From JAAXXJ01 sp964412455 (lineage in GTDB: Bacteria > Nitrospirota > UBA9217): DNA of 64,000 nucleotides. Position 1 is the stretch's first letter, and every line of letters begins with the position of its first letter. The DNA is taken from positions 1 to 64,000 of the forward strand of contig CAYPOT010000011.1 of NCBI GenBank assembly GCA_964412455.1, given 5' to 3'. The translations under genes and the position numbers were made by a program. The notes under the pieces were generated by a model, which searched no databases, had not been told where the DNA came from, and was given only the letters and a program-made list of their open reading frames with translations. Of this stretch, positions 1-9,103 are shown piece by piece.

Positions 1-323
1 CCGAACCCACACCTACATATTGTCTTCCGGTAACATTTAATTATGAAGCAGCTGGCCACCGCGCGTCGACGTTTCTGGCGCAGAATAGTGACCCATAGTT
101 TAGCAATTAATGACAATTGATGATATAAAATAAAAGGATACTTTTCGCAAGAGTGTGTGCTCGCCATGAGGATAATGCCGGACAAAATCGATTTTTATCG
201 CCGTACAATTCGTTTTTCCTTGCCATCTCGACGGACCTTTGCTACATTTCAAAACATTGTCGTTCGTTAGGGAGCTCCATCTCTTTCCACGACAGATCAA
301 CCACCCTAAAGGAGGAAGTACGC
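1..323. other. Noncoding leader region
   Basis: No convincing gene lies here. The short open frames in this stretch lack ribosome binding sites and overlap one another on opposite strands. The last 15 bases hold the AGGAGGAAG ribosome binding site of the cytochrome gene. I see no clear sigma-70 or sigma-54 promoter. Confidence 0.5.
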
Positions 324-599
324 ATGAAGAAGATTGTCGCTGTTGTTGTGTTGTCGCTGTTCATTGCCGCGCCGGTGCTGGCCGCGGACACGGTTACGCT
401 GAATGCCAAGATGGGCAACGTGACCCTCGATCACAAGGTCCACGGCGAGAAGCACGGCTGCAAGGCGTGCCATACCGCGGAACCGCCGGCAAAGTTCGCG
501 CTTGGCGGCAAGGATCCCGCTCACAAGCTTTGCCAGGGCTGCCACACGGAGAAAAAGGCCGGCCCGACCAAATGTATGGAATGTCATAAGAAGAAATAA
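324..599 (+). CDS. Periplasmic triheme cytochrome c7 (PpcA-like)
   Basis: A 91-residue exported electron carrier. A signal peptide (residues 1-20, ending VLA) precedes a mature part with three CxxCH heme sites: CKACH (46-50), CQGCH (70-74) and CMECH (84-88). Extra histidines at 37, 40 and 67 can be the distal ligands. The order His-x2-His before heme 1 and the GPTKC...CHKKK ending closely match Geobacter PpcA-type cytochromes c7, which carry electrons through the periplasm. The ATG at 324 is chosen because AGGAGG lies 8 bases upstream and the signal peptide starts there; a longer open frame from 153 is not credible. The gene is followed at once by a strong terminator, so it is probably monocistronic. 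Confidence 0.93.
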   Translation: MKKIVAVVVLSLFIAAPVLAADTVTLNAKMGNVTLDHKVHGEKHGCKACHTAEPPAKFALGGKDPAHKLCQGCHTEKKAGPTKCMECHKKK

Positions 600-613
600 G
601 AGTTCATGCCACC

Positions 614-645
614 AAGAGGCCCTGCAAAGGGCCTCTTCTTTTTCA
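614..645 (+). terminator. Rho-independent terminator of the c7 cytochrome gene
   Basis: A perfect 10-bp stem AAGAGGCCCT / AGGGCCTCTT with a GCAA loop is followed by a CTTTTT tract, 15 bases after the cytochrome stop codon. Confidence 0.9.
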
Positions 646-782
646 AGTTTTTCAAGCCCGCACTCCTGCCCGTTTCCTTCATTCCATTTGCAAAAGTTTG
701 TTGCCTGGTATATAATGCCCAACATTTCCAATACTTCTCCGGCCGGGAAAGTCCGGCGGGGATGTTGCCACAGGAGCCGTCC

Positions 783-2126
783 ATGCATTGGAATAAGGAA
801 GAATCACTGACCCGTCCTGAACTTGCGAAGCTGCAGGGAGAGCGCCTCGCGAAGGCCTGCGAGCGGGTCTATGCCCGCGTGCCCTTCTACAAGAAGGCCT
901 TCGACGAGAAAGGCATCAAGCCAGGCGATGTCAAAAGCATCGACGATGTCGTGAAGCTTCCCTTCACAAAAAAAGCGGACCTCCGTGACAACTATCCCTA
1001 CGGCCTCTTCGCCGAACCCCTTGAGGACATCGTCCGCATCCATGCCTCATCGGGCACCACGGGAAAGCCGACGGTCGTCGCCTACAACAGGAACGATATC
1101 AATCTCTGGGCCGACGTGATGGCCCGCACGTTCACCGCAGCGGGAACGACGAGCAAGGACATCGTGCAGAATGCCTACGGCTACGGACTGTTCACCGGCG
1201 GCCTGGGCGCCCATTACGGCGCGGAGCGCGTCGGCGCGGCGGTGATCCCCATTTCCGGCGGGAACACGCAGAAGCAGATCATGCTGATGCTGGATTTCGG
1301 CAGCACGGTGCTGTGCTCCACGCCGTCCTTCGCCCTCTATATCTATGACGTGGCCTGCGAGATGAAGGTGGGCTTCGAGAACATCAAGCTGCGCGTCGGC
1401 CTCTTTGGCGCCGAGCCCTGGACCGAGGAGATGCGGCGGGAGGTCGAGGAGCGTCTCCGGATCAAGGCCGTCGATATCTACGGCCTGTCCGAGATCATCG
1501 GCCCCGGAGTTTCCTCGGAATGCATCGAGGCCCAGAGCGGCCTGCATATCAACGAGGACCATTTCTATCCCGAGATCATCGATCCCCTGACCGGCGAGCA
1601 GCTTCCCTACGGACAGGAAGGCGAACTGGTGATCACCAGCATGTCCCGCGAGGCAATGCCGCTCATCCGCTATCGCACCGGTGATATTACGACCCTGAAC
1701 CCCGAGAAGTGCGTCTGCGGCAGGACCCTGGTCCGCATGAAGCGCGTGCGCGGCCGCGCCGATGACATGCTGATCATCCGCGGTGTGAACGTATTCCCGT
1801 CCCAGGTGGAGTCGGTCCTGCTGCGCACCAGGGACATCGCGCCGCATTATGTGATCGAGGTGAACCGCAAGGGACGGATGGACGAGATGAACGTCCGCGT
1901 CGAAGTGACGGGAAACTTCATGGAGCAGATGGCGGCGAAGGTGCTCACCACGGACCTCAAGGCCTTCGCCCAGGAAGAGGAAGACCTCATCAAGGTCAAG
2001 CGCGACATCCAGAAGAACGTCAAGGACATCATCGGCGTGAGCACCGAGGTCACCCTGGTCCCGCCGGGCTCCATCCAGCGCAGCGAAGGCAAGGCAAAGC
2101 GGGTGATCGACAACCGGCCGAAGTAA
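783..2126 (+). CDS. paaK: Phenylacetate-CoA ligase
   Basis: A 447-residue adenylate-forming enzyme that activates phenylacetate, or a related aryl acid, to its CoA thioester using ATP. The P-loop SSGTTGKP sits at residues 89-96. Later come YGLSEIIGPG, the YRTGD motif and RGRADDMLIIRGVNVFP, all typical of PaaK, and the length is normal for the family. The ATG at 783 has AGGAG 8 bases upstream; the longer in-frame extension to 606 would run back through the terminator and is rejected. It lies directly before iorA and iorB. IorAB makes aryl-acetyl-CoA from aromatic 2-oxo acids, so the three genes form a reversible route between aryl acetates and amino acids. Whether they share one transcript is not certain, as a 124-bp gap separates paaK and iorA. 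Confidence 0.93.
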   Translation: MHWNKEESLTRPELAKLQGERLAKACERVYARVPFYKKAFDEKGIKPGDVKSIDDVVKLPFTKKADLRDNYPYGLFAEPLEDIVRIHASSGTTGKPTVVAYNRNDINLWADVMARTFTAAGTTSKDIVQNAYGYGLFTGGLGAHYGAERVGAAVIPISGGNTQKQIMLMLDFGSTVLCSTPSFALYIYDVACEMKVGFENIKLRVGLFGAEPWTEEMRREVEERLRIKAVDIYGLSEIIGPGVSSECIEAQSGLHINEDHFYPEIIDPLTGEQLPYGQEGELVITSMSREAMPLIRYRTGDITTLNPEKCVCGRTLVRMKRVRGRADDMLIIRGVNVFPSQVESVLLRTRDIAPHYVIEVNRKGRMDEMNVRVEVTGNFMEQMAAKVLTTDLKAFAQEEEDLIKVKRDIQKNVKDIIGVSTEVTLVPPGSIQRSEGKAKRVIDNRPK

Positions 2127-2250
2127 ACAAGGACCGAAGTTGAGAAGGTAAGAGGGTAGGAAGGTAAGATATACATCATCCCTCCTTTGTTGTTCATCCT
2201 TTTCATCCTCTCCGCGCATCGGAGCGACAGATCATCATCGAGGTGTTTTT

Positions 2251-3996
2251 TTGAGCAAAGCAATCCTTTCCGGCAACGAAGCCATCGCCCGCGGGTTCCT
2301 GGAAGCGGGCGGCAAGCTCGCCGCGGCCTACCCCGGCACGCCGAGCACGGAAGTGCTCGAGACCCTCTCGCGCGAGAAGGGAATCCACGCCGAGTGGTCC
2401 ACGAACGAGAAGGTGGCGCTGGAAGTGGCCATCGGCGGTTCGGTGGCCGGCGTGCGGTCCATGGCCTGCATGAAGCACGTGGGCGTGAACGTGGCCGCGG
2501 ACCCGCTCATGACCGTGGCCTACACCGGCGTGAACGCGGGACTGGTGCTCATGGTCGCCGACGACCCCGGCATGTTCAGCTCTCAGAACGAGCAGGACAC
2601 CCGTCACTACGCGCGCCTGGCCAAGGTGCCGTGCATCGAACCGTCGGATTCCGGCGAGGCCCGCTCCTTCGTGCGCGCCGCGTTCGAGCTGTCCGAAGCC
2701 TTCGACACCCCCGTGATCCTGCGCACCACCACCCGGATCTCCCATTGTAAAAGCGTTGTTGAGACGGAAGCGCCGGTAGCGGTCAAGGACCGGGACCTCG
2801 CCATGGACGTGCCTAAGTACGTGATGCTGCCGGCCAACGCTAAACGACGTCACCTGGTGGTAGAGGAGCGCCTGGCGAAGCTCCGCCAGTGGGCCGAAAC
2901 AACGCCGTTGAACGAAGTGATCGAAGGCAGCGCGGACCTCGGGTTCATCACGAATGGCATTTCCTACCAGTACGTGCGCGAGGCTGCGCCGGACGCCCTG
3001 GTCCTGAAGCTCGGCATGACCTATCCGCTCCCGGAACAAAAGATCCGGGCCTTTGCGGCGCGTGTAAAAAAGCTCGCCGTGGTGGAGGAGCTTGACGGCT
3101 TCATCGAAGAGCAGATCAAGGCCATGGGCATCACCGTGCACATGGGCAAGACAGCGTTCCCGGCCTGCGGTGAGCTTTCCTCCCGGACCATCCGCGAGGC
3201 CGTGACGGGGTCCGCGGTTGCCTGCAAGCTGCCGGTCGGCGGGCTCATCGTGCGGCCGCCCACGTTCTGTCCGGGCTGCTCGCATCGGGGGCTCTACACC
3301 ATCATCGCGAAGCTGAAGCTGTACGTGTCCGGCGACATCGGATGCTACACGCTCGGCGCGCTCCCGCCCTTTTCCTCCATGCACACCTGCATCTGCATGG
3401 GCGCGAGCATCTCGGGCGCCCACGGAATTTCCCGTGGCCTCGCTTTGAAGGGCGTGAAGCAGAAGCCGGTGGCGGTCATCGGCGACTCCACGTTCCTGCA
3501 CTCCGGCATCACCGGGCTCATTGACATGATCTACAACGGCGGCGACGCGCTCGTGGTCATCATGAACAATGACACGACGGGCATGACCGGCGGCCAGGAG
3601 CACGCGGGCACGGGCAGGACGGCCCAGGGGAAGGAAGCAATAAAGCTCGACATCGGGAAACTCTGCCAGGCCATCGGCGCGAAGCGCGTGCGCGAGATCG
3701 ACGCCTATGACCTCAAGGGCCTCGAGAAGATCATGAAAGAAGAGCTTGCCGCGCCCGGTACGGCGGTGCTCATCTCGAACCAGCCCTGTGTTCTGCGGTA
3801 CAAGGTCTCGAAAAAACCGTACCGCGTCGTCAAAGAGACCTGCGTGGGCTGCAAGGCATGCCTCAAGGCCGGCTGCATCGCCCTCTCCTTCGTGCCCGAG
3901 GGGAAGAAAGGGCATTCCCAGGTCGACGAGCTTCTGTGCAACGGGTGCAGCGTGTGCAGCCAGCTCTGCGCGACGAAGTCGATGGTAAGCACATAA
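2251..3996 (+). CDS. iorA: Indolepyruvate ferredoxin oxidoreductase, alpha subunit
   Basis: A 581-residue subunit of the oxygen-sensitive enzyme that converts aryl pyruvates to aryl-acetyl-CoA with ferredoxin as electron acceptor, or runs in reverse. An N-terminal pyruvate-oxidoreductase-type domain (AAAYPGTPSTEV near residue 30) is followed by a thiamine-diphosphate half with CPGCSHRG (about 340), GDIGCYTLGA and GDSTFLHSG. The C-terminus is a ferredoxin domain with CVGCKACLKAGC and CNGCSVCSQLC for two iron-sulfur clusters. The start is TTG, with GAGGTG 8 bases upstream. It pairs with iorB, 174 bp downstream. The gap between them contains a short GAGTGCGGA direct repeat. Confidence 0.95.
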   Translation: MSKAILSGNEAIARGFLEAGGKLAAAYPGTPSTEVLETLSREKGIHAEWSTNEKVALEVAIGGSVAGVRSMACMKHVGVNVAADPLMTVAYTGVNAGLVLMVADDPGMFSSQNEQDTRHYARLAKVPCIEPSDSGEARSFVRAAFELSEAFDTPVILRTTTRISHCKSVVETEAPVAVKDRDLAMDVPKYVMLPANAKRRHLVVEERLAKLRQWAETTPLNEVIEGSADLGFITNGISYQYVREAAPDALVLKLGMTYPLPEQKIRAFAARVKKLAVVEELDGFIEEQIKAMGITVHMGKTAFPACGELSSRTIREAVTGSAVACKLPVGGLIVRPPTFCPGCSHRGLYTIIAKLKLYVSGDIGCYTLGALPPFSSMHTCICMGASISGAHGISRGLALKGVKQKPVAVIGDSTFLHSGITGLIDMIYNGGDALVVIMNNDTTGMTGGQEHAGTGRTAQGKEAIKLDIGKLCQAIGAKRVREIDAYDLKGLEKIMKEELAAPGTAVLISNQPCVLRYKVSKKPYRVVKETCVGCKACLKAGCIALSFVPEGKKGHSQVDELLCNGCSVCSQLCATKSMVST

Positions 3997-4170
3997 GAGT
4001 GCGGAGTGCGGATTTCGGAGTGCGGAATGAAACAAGAGAAAAGAGAACTGAAACGGCAGTGAATGAATAGTTTGTTTGCTTTCTAACGAGTATTGATAGA
4101 AGTTCTTGTTATTAAGGTTTTGCTGTTATCCGTGTCCATCCGTGGTTAATAACTCTTTAAGGGGTCTTGA

Positions 4171-4749
4171 GTGAAGGTTTTCAATATACTTATAGCCGGT
4201 GTCGGCGGGCAGGGCGTGCTGCTGACCAGCAAGATCATCGCAGAGGCGGCGCTCCTGCAGGGGCTCGATGTGAAGCAGAGCGAGGTGCACGGCATGGCCC
4301 AGCGCGGCGGGAGCGTCCTGTCACAGGTGCGCTTCGGCGAAAAAGTGTTTTCACCGATCGTCAGCGAGGGAGACGCCGACCTGCTGATCGGGTTCGAACC
4401 TCTCGAGACCGCGCGCTATCTCCACTTCCTGCGGGACGGCGGCATCGTGGTCTATAATACGCGTCCCATCGGCACGATCGGCGTGTCCATCGGCAAAGAG
4501 ACCTACCCTCAGGATATCCATGAAACGATAAAGAAGAACGCCTCCTCGGTCCATCCCTTCGACGCAACGAACGCCGCGGTTGAGGTCGGCGAGAAGCGCG
4601 CGGTGAATCTCGTCCTCCTGGGGGCGGCGCTCCGCTTTCTTCCGCTGGATCCGTCCGTGGTGGACAACGCCATCACCAACTCGGTGCCGAAAAAGCTGCT
4701 CGAGCTGAACCGCAAGGCCTTTCTCGCCGGCAAGTCGCAGGCCGCCTGA
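4171..4749 (+). CDS. iorB: Indolepyruvate oxidoreductase, beta subunit
   Basis: A 192-residue partner of IorA from the pyruvate-ferredoxin-oxidoreductase gamma family. It opens with the glycine-rich GVGGQGVLL motif and the conserved HGMAQRGG segment near residue 50. Together with IorA it forms the heteromeric enzyme acting on indolepyruvate and phenylpyruvate. The start is GTG, with AAGGGG upstream. The gap before it carries a CCGTGTCCATCCGTGG stretch that looks like a fragment of a dispersed repeat. Confidence 0.93.
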   Translation: MKVFNILIAGVGGQGVLLTSKIIAEAALLQGLDVKQSEVHGMAQRGGSVLSQVRFGEKVFSPIVSEGDADLLIGFEPLETARYLHFLRDGGIVVYNTRPIGTIGVSIGKETYPQDIHETIKKNASSVHPFDATNAAVEVGEKRAVNLVLLGAALRFLPLDPSVVDNAITNSVPKKLLELNRKAFLAGKSQAA

Positions 4750-4770
4750 CATCCCTACGTCAACCTTTTC

Positions 4771-4799
4771 TTGACAAATAAGCACAGAATGGTTACAGT
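4771..4799 (+). promoter_or_regulatory. Sigma-70-type promoter before the J-domain gene
   Basis: TTGACA (4771-4776) and TACAGT (4794-4799) are separated by exactly 17 bases and lie about 70 bases before the J-domain gene. Confidence 0.65.
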
Positions 4800-4868
4800 G
4801 ACTTTACAGACCGCCCATGCCTCAGCGGCCGGTGTGATCTCGAACCAGAGAAGGAGCGACACGGCCAC

Positions 4869-5606
4869 GTGCTTGCCACTCCCGACGCAAACGTCCTGAA
4901 CGCCTGCCGGACCCTCTTTGGCGCCGATGCCGCCCTATCGAACGAGTTTCTCTTTTCCCTCAAGCCGAACGTTATCAAGACCGCCTTCCGGAAAAAAGCC
5001 AAAGAGACCCACCCCGACCTCTTTACCGCCCACGATCCGCTCGTCCAAAAAAGGCAGTCCGAGCTTTTCCGTGTGGTGAACAGCGCGTATGACATCATGC
5101 GGAACTACTGCGAGCGGCGCGACCGGTCGCCCCGCCCCCTTCGCGCGCGGCCGCCGCGCCGCGCCGCGGCCGCTACACCGTCATTCCACGAGGACGAGAC
5201 CGGCTGGCGGTACCGGGGAGCGCTCCCGGAACGACGGCTTGAGATCGGCCGGTTCCTTTACTATAGGGGCGGCATTCCCTATCGCATCCTGATCAAAGCG
5301 CTTGCATGGCAGATGCGCCAGCGCCCTCCGGTCGGGACCATCGCCAGGCAATGGGGCTGGCTCAACGAGCGCGCGGTCCGCGCGATCCTGTCCTACCGGG
5401 GCCGGCCGTATCTTTTCGGCGAACGGGCGCTGCGGCTCGGGTTTCTCTCCTCACACCAGGCGCGGATCCTGCTCGCCTACCAGCGCACGCTTCAGAAGAA
5501 GCTCGGAAGGTACTTCGTGGAACAGGGACATCTTTCACATGACGAGATGGAGCATCTTGCCGCCGAGCTGCGCAGGCACAATGCCCGTTATCCTTTCCCT
5601 AAGTAA
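4869..5606 (+). CDS. J-domain protein with a unique C-terminal region
   Basis: A 245-residue cytoplasmic protein. Residues 25-80 look like a DnaJ-type J domain, with helix II ending in the diagnostic HPD tripeptide (KETHPDLF), the motif that stimulates DnaK-type ATPases. A basic Arg/Pro-rich linker (about 85-105) leads to a 130-residue C-terminal part that I do not recognise. That part has repeated short helices with RILIKAL, RAVRAILSYRG and RILLAYQR, resembling small helical repeats. No zinc-finger or C-terminal DnaJ domain is present, so it is a specialised co-chaperone rather than DnaJ. The start is GTG, with AAGGAG 12 bases upstream. Confidence 0.75.
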   Translation: MLATPDANVLNACRTLFGADAALSNEFLFSLKPNVIKTAFRKKAKETHPDLFTAHDPLVQKRQSELFRVVNSAYDIMRNYCERRDRSPRPLRARPPRRAAAATPSFHEDETGWRYRGALPERRLEIGRFLYYRGGIPYRILIKALAWQMRQRPPVGTIARQWGWLNERAVRAILSYRGRPYLFGERALRLGFLSSHQARILLAYQRTLQKKLGRYFVEQGHLSHDEMEHLAAELRRHNARYPFPK

Positions 5607-5847
5607 GATCGCATCAGCATAAGCATTCACCGCAGCCTAACGCAGGCGAGGATGCAGAGGACATCGTAAAATAGAATAATGACAGGTGTGGTCCGTCTCC
5701 TGCCCCGACCCCGAACTGCGACACCCGCAACCAGATCAAAAATCCCTTTCGATTTTTATCCGCCCTTATCAGACGCTGATCCGCTTCTTCTGTGTCAATG
5801 CTATCTTTCTCTGTTGAGGGGCGGCAAGACAACGAACGGGCGGGAGC

Positions 5848-8766
5848 TTACTGCTCGAGGACCTGTTTCACCTTCGCAAGGATCTCGGCGCGGGTGGCCG
5901 GCTTGGGGAGGAAGGGTTGCCCGGCGGCAAGGATCCCCGTTTTCACGAGCAGTTCTTCGCTGTATCCGCTGGTGAACAGGACCTTTGCGCCCGGTGTGGT
6001 GCTCCGAACGAGACGATAGACTTCCCGGCCGTTCATCTTCGGCATAATGATATCGGTGATGACGAGATGTATGCCCGCGTGGCCGTCGCGGTATTTCTGG
6101 ACCGCGATCTCGCCGTCATCGGCCTCGATCACGAAATATCCATGGTCCTCGAAAACGGTCTTCACGTAGGAACGGGCGATCTCGTCGTCTTCTGCCAGCA
6201 GAATGGTCTTTCCTCCCGCCGTGGGGGTGGTCGCATGTACCAAGGGTACGGAGACGGCGGACGCTTCGGTCAGGGGAAGATAGACCGCGAACAGGGATCC
6301 CCGCCCCGGCGTGCTTGAAACCGAAATGTACCCGTCGTGGTCCTTTACGATGTCATAGACGATGGAAAGGCCAAAACCGGTCCCTTTTCCGGAACCCTTT
6401 GTGGAGAAAAAGGGCTCGAAGATCCGCTTGCGAACGCTTTCTCCCATACCGGTCCCGGTATCTTTCACCGACAGAGAAGCATAGGTCCCTGGTTTTCCAA
6501 AACCGTGCGTTTTCTTAAAATCCGCGCCGATGTCGACAATGCCCGTACTGACCTCGATCGTGCCGCCGGAGGGCATGGCGTCCCGCGCATTGACGGCGAG
6601 GTTCATAAGGACGCGCTCGATCTGGGGACTGTATGCCATGACCGGGACGGCCCTCGCGTCTGAGGCAATGACCAGCCGAACCGTCCCGGGGAGGACGCCG
6701 GTCAAAAATTTCGCCTGGTGGCCCACCAGCGAAGCCAGGTCACCGGGAAGAAGAGAGGATCCTTTCCGCGTCCCGTACGTAAGGAGCCGCTGGGTGAGCG
6801 TTGCCGCCCGCTCGGTTGAGCTCAGGATCTGACTCACGTGGCCCTGGAGCGGGTCGTCCTGCGGGATGCCCAGCTGCATAAGGCTTGCATGGCCGACAAT
6901 AACGCCGAGGATATTATTGAAATCGTGGGCGACACCTCCGGCGAGCTTGCCCATGGCCTCCATTTTTTTCAGGTAGTGAAGTCTGCTCTCGAGGTTCTTT
7001 CGCTCGGTGATCTCAAAGAGCGTCCCGATGATCGAGGGCATTCCCTGGTAATCCATGCTTCCCGCGGACATGATGACCCACTTCTCTTCCCCGTTCCGGG
7101 TGATGATCTTGAATTCATACTGGCTGGAAAGCTGCTCCTCCGTAAAACGTTTGCCCGTGCGGTCACGGATCACGTGCCGGTACTCGGGGTGCACGAGCCC
7201 CCAGAACTCCCTGCCCAGGAGCTCGCCATGGTCATATCCGGAGAGCAGCTCTCCCGCCGGGTTGGCGTACAGGAGCTTCCCGTCCTGAAGAATAAAGATC
7301 GCCGCGGGGATCGTCTCTGCCAGGGTGCGGAACTTGCCCTCGCTTTCCCGCAGGGACTCCTGGATGCGGAGGGTCTTCTGGAACAGGGTGGCGTTCTCGA
7401 TCGCAACCGCCGCGTGTCCCGCAAGGGTCTCCAGCAGCAGGATGTCGGTCTGATTATAGGGCGATCGATTATTCTTGGGGCCGAGAGAAAGGCAGCCCTG
7501 CAGACGTCCCTGGTAGAAGACCGGGACGAGCATGTCGGCGCCGATCGTTCGCATGGCACCCGCCAGGGCGGACGCCTTTTCCTCGGGCAGGGACTCCTGC
7601 ATCAGGCGGATAACGGGGAGCTTTGTTTCGAGCAGATGTTGAACCACCTGTTCGGAAAGCTCGGAGCGATGAGCGGACCCGGCATCTCCGTCGAAGCTTT
7701 TCCGGAGCGACAGGACGTCATCCTTTGCCTGGAGATACAGGGAAGCGCTCTCCACGCGAAGATCTTCCTTCAGGATCTTCATAATGTGGCTCAGGAGGTC
7801 GTCCAGGTTCAGGATGGTGGACATGGCACGGGTGGCATTGCTGATGATGTCCTGGTACAGGTCCTTGTCCTTCAGGACGATGCTGTTGACCAGCGACTGC
7901 ACCTTGCCGCTGAACGGGGTCCCGAAAAAAAGGAATCCGATGATCGAGAGCGACGCGAATATGGAAAACACATGGCTGAGAGCGTTCTCGAACAGGAGAA
8001 AAAGGCCGGCCTGGAGAAAGGAAAAGACCACCAGCAGCAGTATCGTCGCGATGGTGCGCGACAGAATGAGACGGATATCAAAGAGCTGGTACCGGGCAAT
8101 GGCATAGACGGTCAGGGCGACCCAGGGAAGACTGAAGTACGAGGCGAGTCCCGGTTCCAGGCCGAACCCGCCGAAGAGCTGCAGAACCCCCGCGGTGAAC
8201 CCGGCTCCGCTGCCGAAGACGAAGACGCCGAAAAAGAAGAAACCAAGCTCCTTCCTGACGAGCCCCGAGGTGCTGCGCCGAAGAAGGAAGGCCTTGGCGA
8301 TGACCCAGACCGCGAGACAGGCGCCGAAGAAGCGCAGAAGATTATCAAGCGGGCCCGGCTGGCTGGAGAACGGGATCAGGACGTAGTTTCCAGTGACAAT
8401 AAGGTCGGTGAAAATGCTCAAGGCGAGCATGGCCGACCAGAAGGGGTAGAGAATGAGGCCGACGAGATAGCCGGTCCGGCTGTCCTCGCTCTCGCTGTAA
8501 TAGAGGAACTGCAGCGCCGCGGGGAGCGTGAACCAGCCTATCCAGTTGGCGCGCGCGTAGAACGAATAGTCGAGCTCCAGGGAGGCGCTGACATACATGA
8601 GCCCCGTGCAGAGCGAGAAGGCCGCGGAAAAAAAGGCGAGGAGCGCCACGGACCTGTTGACCGGGCTGTTCCTCGGGTTCTGCCTGACCATGAGGAACCC
8701 GAGGAGAAGTTCTACCCCCGCCACAAAAAAGAGGGGATAGCCGATGATGGAATGAAGGTTTGTCAT
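5848..8766 (-). CDS. Hybrid sensor histidine kinase with 7TM, GAF, PAS and receiver domains
   Basis: A 972-residue membrane sensor. The N-terminal ~290 residues contain about seven hydrophobic helices of the 7TM histidine-kinase type. A GAF domain (about 310-465) and a PAS domain with its C-terminal PAC segment (about 480-590) follow. The kinase core has the H box GGVAHDFNNIL, the N box NLAVNARDAM, and G boxes DTGTGMG and GKGTGFGLS. A C-terminal receiver (about 855-972) has the phospho-acceptor Asp in VITDIIMPKMNG. I chose the ATG at 8766. An in-frame TTG at 8787 adds seven residues, and neither start has a strong ribosome binding site. No response regulator lies beside it, so phosphorelay to a distant partner is likely. 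Confidence 0.92.
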   Translation of the reverse strand: MTNLHSIIGYPLFFVAGVELLLGFLMVRQNPRNSPVNRSVALLAFFSAAFSLCTGLMYVSASLELDYSFYARANWIGWFTLPAALQFLYYSESEDSRTGYLVGLILYPFWSAMLALSIFTDLIVTGNYVLIPFSSQPGPLDNLLRFFGACLAVWVIAKAFLLRRSTSGLVRKELGFFFFGVFVFGSGAGFTAGVLQLFGGFGLEPGLASYFSLPWVALTVYAIARYQLFDIRLILSRTIATILLLVVFSFLQAGLFLLFENALSHVFSIFASLSIIGFLFFGTPFSGKVQSLVNSIVLKDKDLYQDIISNATRAMSTILNLDDLLSHIMKILKEDLRVESASLYLQAKDDVLSLRKSFDGDAGSAHRSELSEQVVQHLLETKLPVIRLMQESLPEEKASALAGAMRTIGADMLVPVFYQGRLQGCLSLGPKNNRSPYNQTDILLLETLAGHAAVAIENATLFQKTLRIQESLRESEGKFRTLAETIPAAIFILQDGKLLYANPAGELLSGYDHGELLGREFWGLVHPEYRHVIRDRTGKRFTEEQLSSQYEFKIITRNGEEKWVIMSAGSMDYQGMPSIIGTLFEITERKNLESRLHYLKKMEAMGKLAGGVAHDFNNILGVIVGHASLMQLGIPQDDPLQGHVSQILSSTERAATLTQRLLTYGTRKGSSLLPGDLASLVGHQAKFLTGVLPGTVRLVIASDARAVPVMAYSPQIERVLMNLAVNARDAMPSGGTIEVSTGIVDIGADFKKTHGFGKPGTYASLSVKDTGTGMGESVRKRIFEPFFSTKGSGKGTGFGLSIVYDIVKDHDGYISVSSTPGRGSLFAVYLPLTEASAVSVPLVHATTPTAGGKTILLAEDDEIARSYVKTVFEDHGYFVIEADDGEIAVQKYRDGHAGIHLVITDIIMPKMNGREVYRLVRSTTPGAKVLFTSGYSEELLVKTGILAAGQPFLPKPATRAEILAKVKQVLEQ

Positions 8767-9103
8767 GAGTGTCGTTGCCAGACCCAATGGGGCGGATTAT
8801 CTCACGATAGTTCACCGGGGGGACAGGATATTTACCGGTGATTATTTCGCGAAGCATTCGCCTTATCCGGACAAGCCCCGTTAGAGGCGCATGCCTCTAA
8901 AGCGGGGCAAGCCGGAACCAGGGAGGTCTTTTGTCGAACCATTACAGAAGAACAGCAAATAAACGCTTCAGAAAATCCTGCCAACCCTGTTATCCCGTCA
9001 AGGATCCATCCTGCTCCAATTATTTTCACCGGCGGAGAATTGCCTTGCGAAGGCGGGGTTGCCGGGTTACACTGTCGCCATGCGGGAATGCGGAGAGGGC
9101 GGC
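8767..9103. other. Intergenic region with a GC-rich hairpin
   Basis: This is the divergent gap between the kinase gene and the hydrolase gene. It holds a strong hairpin at 8875-8908: GCCCCGTTAGAGGC pairs with GCCTCTAAAGCGGGGC, with one bulged A. No T-tract follows on either strand, so it is not a standard terminator. No gene is seen. Confidence 0.6.

Noticed and set aside
2203..4035. 610-codon minus-strand open frame
   Set aside because: It is antisense to iorA and results from GC-rich third positions; the product has no recognisable domain.
6838..8841. 667-codon plus-strand open frame
   Set aside because: It lies antisense to the histidine kinase gene, whose domains are complete. The plus-strand product is a low-complexity charged sequence without domains.
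8875..8908. Strong hairpin as a rho-independent terminator
   Set aside because: No T-tract follows on either strand, and neither adjacent gene ends here; both flanking genes begin in this gap.
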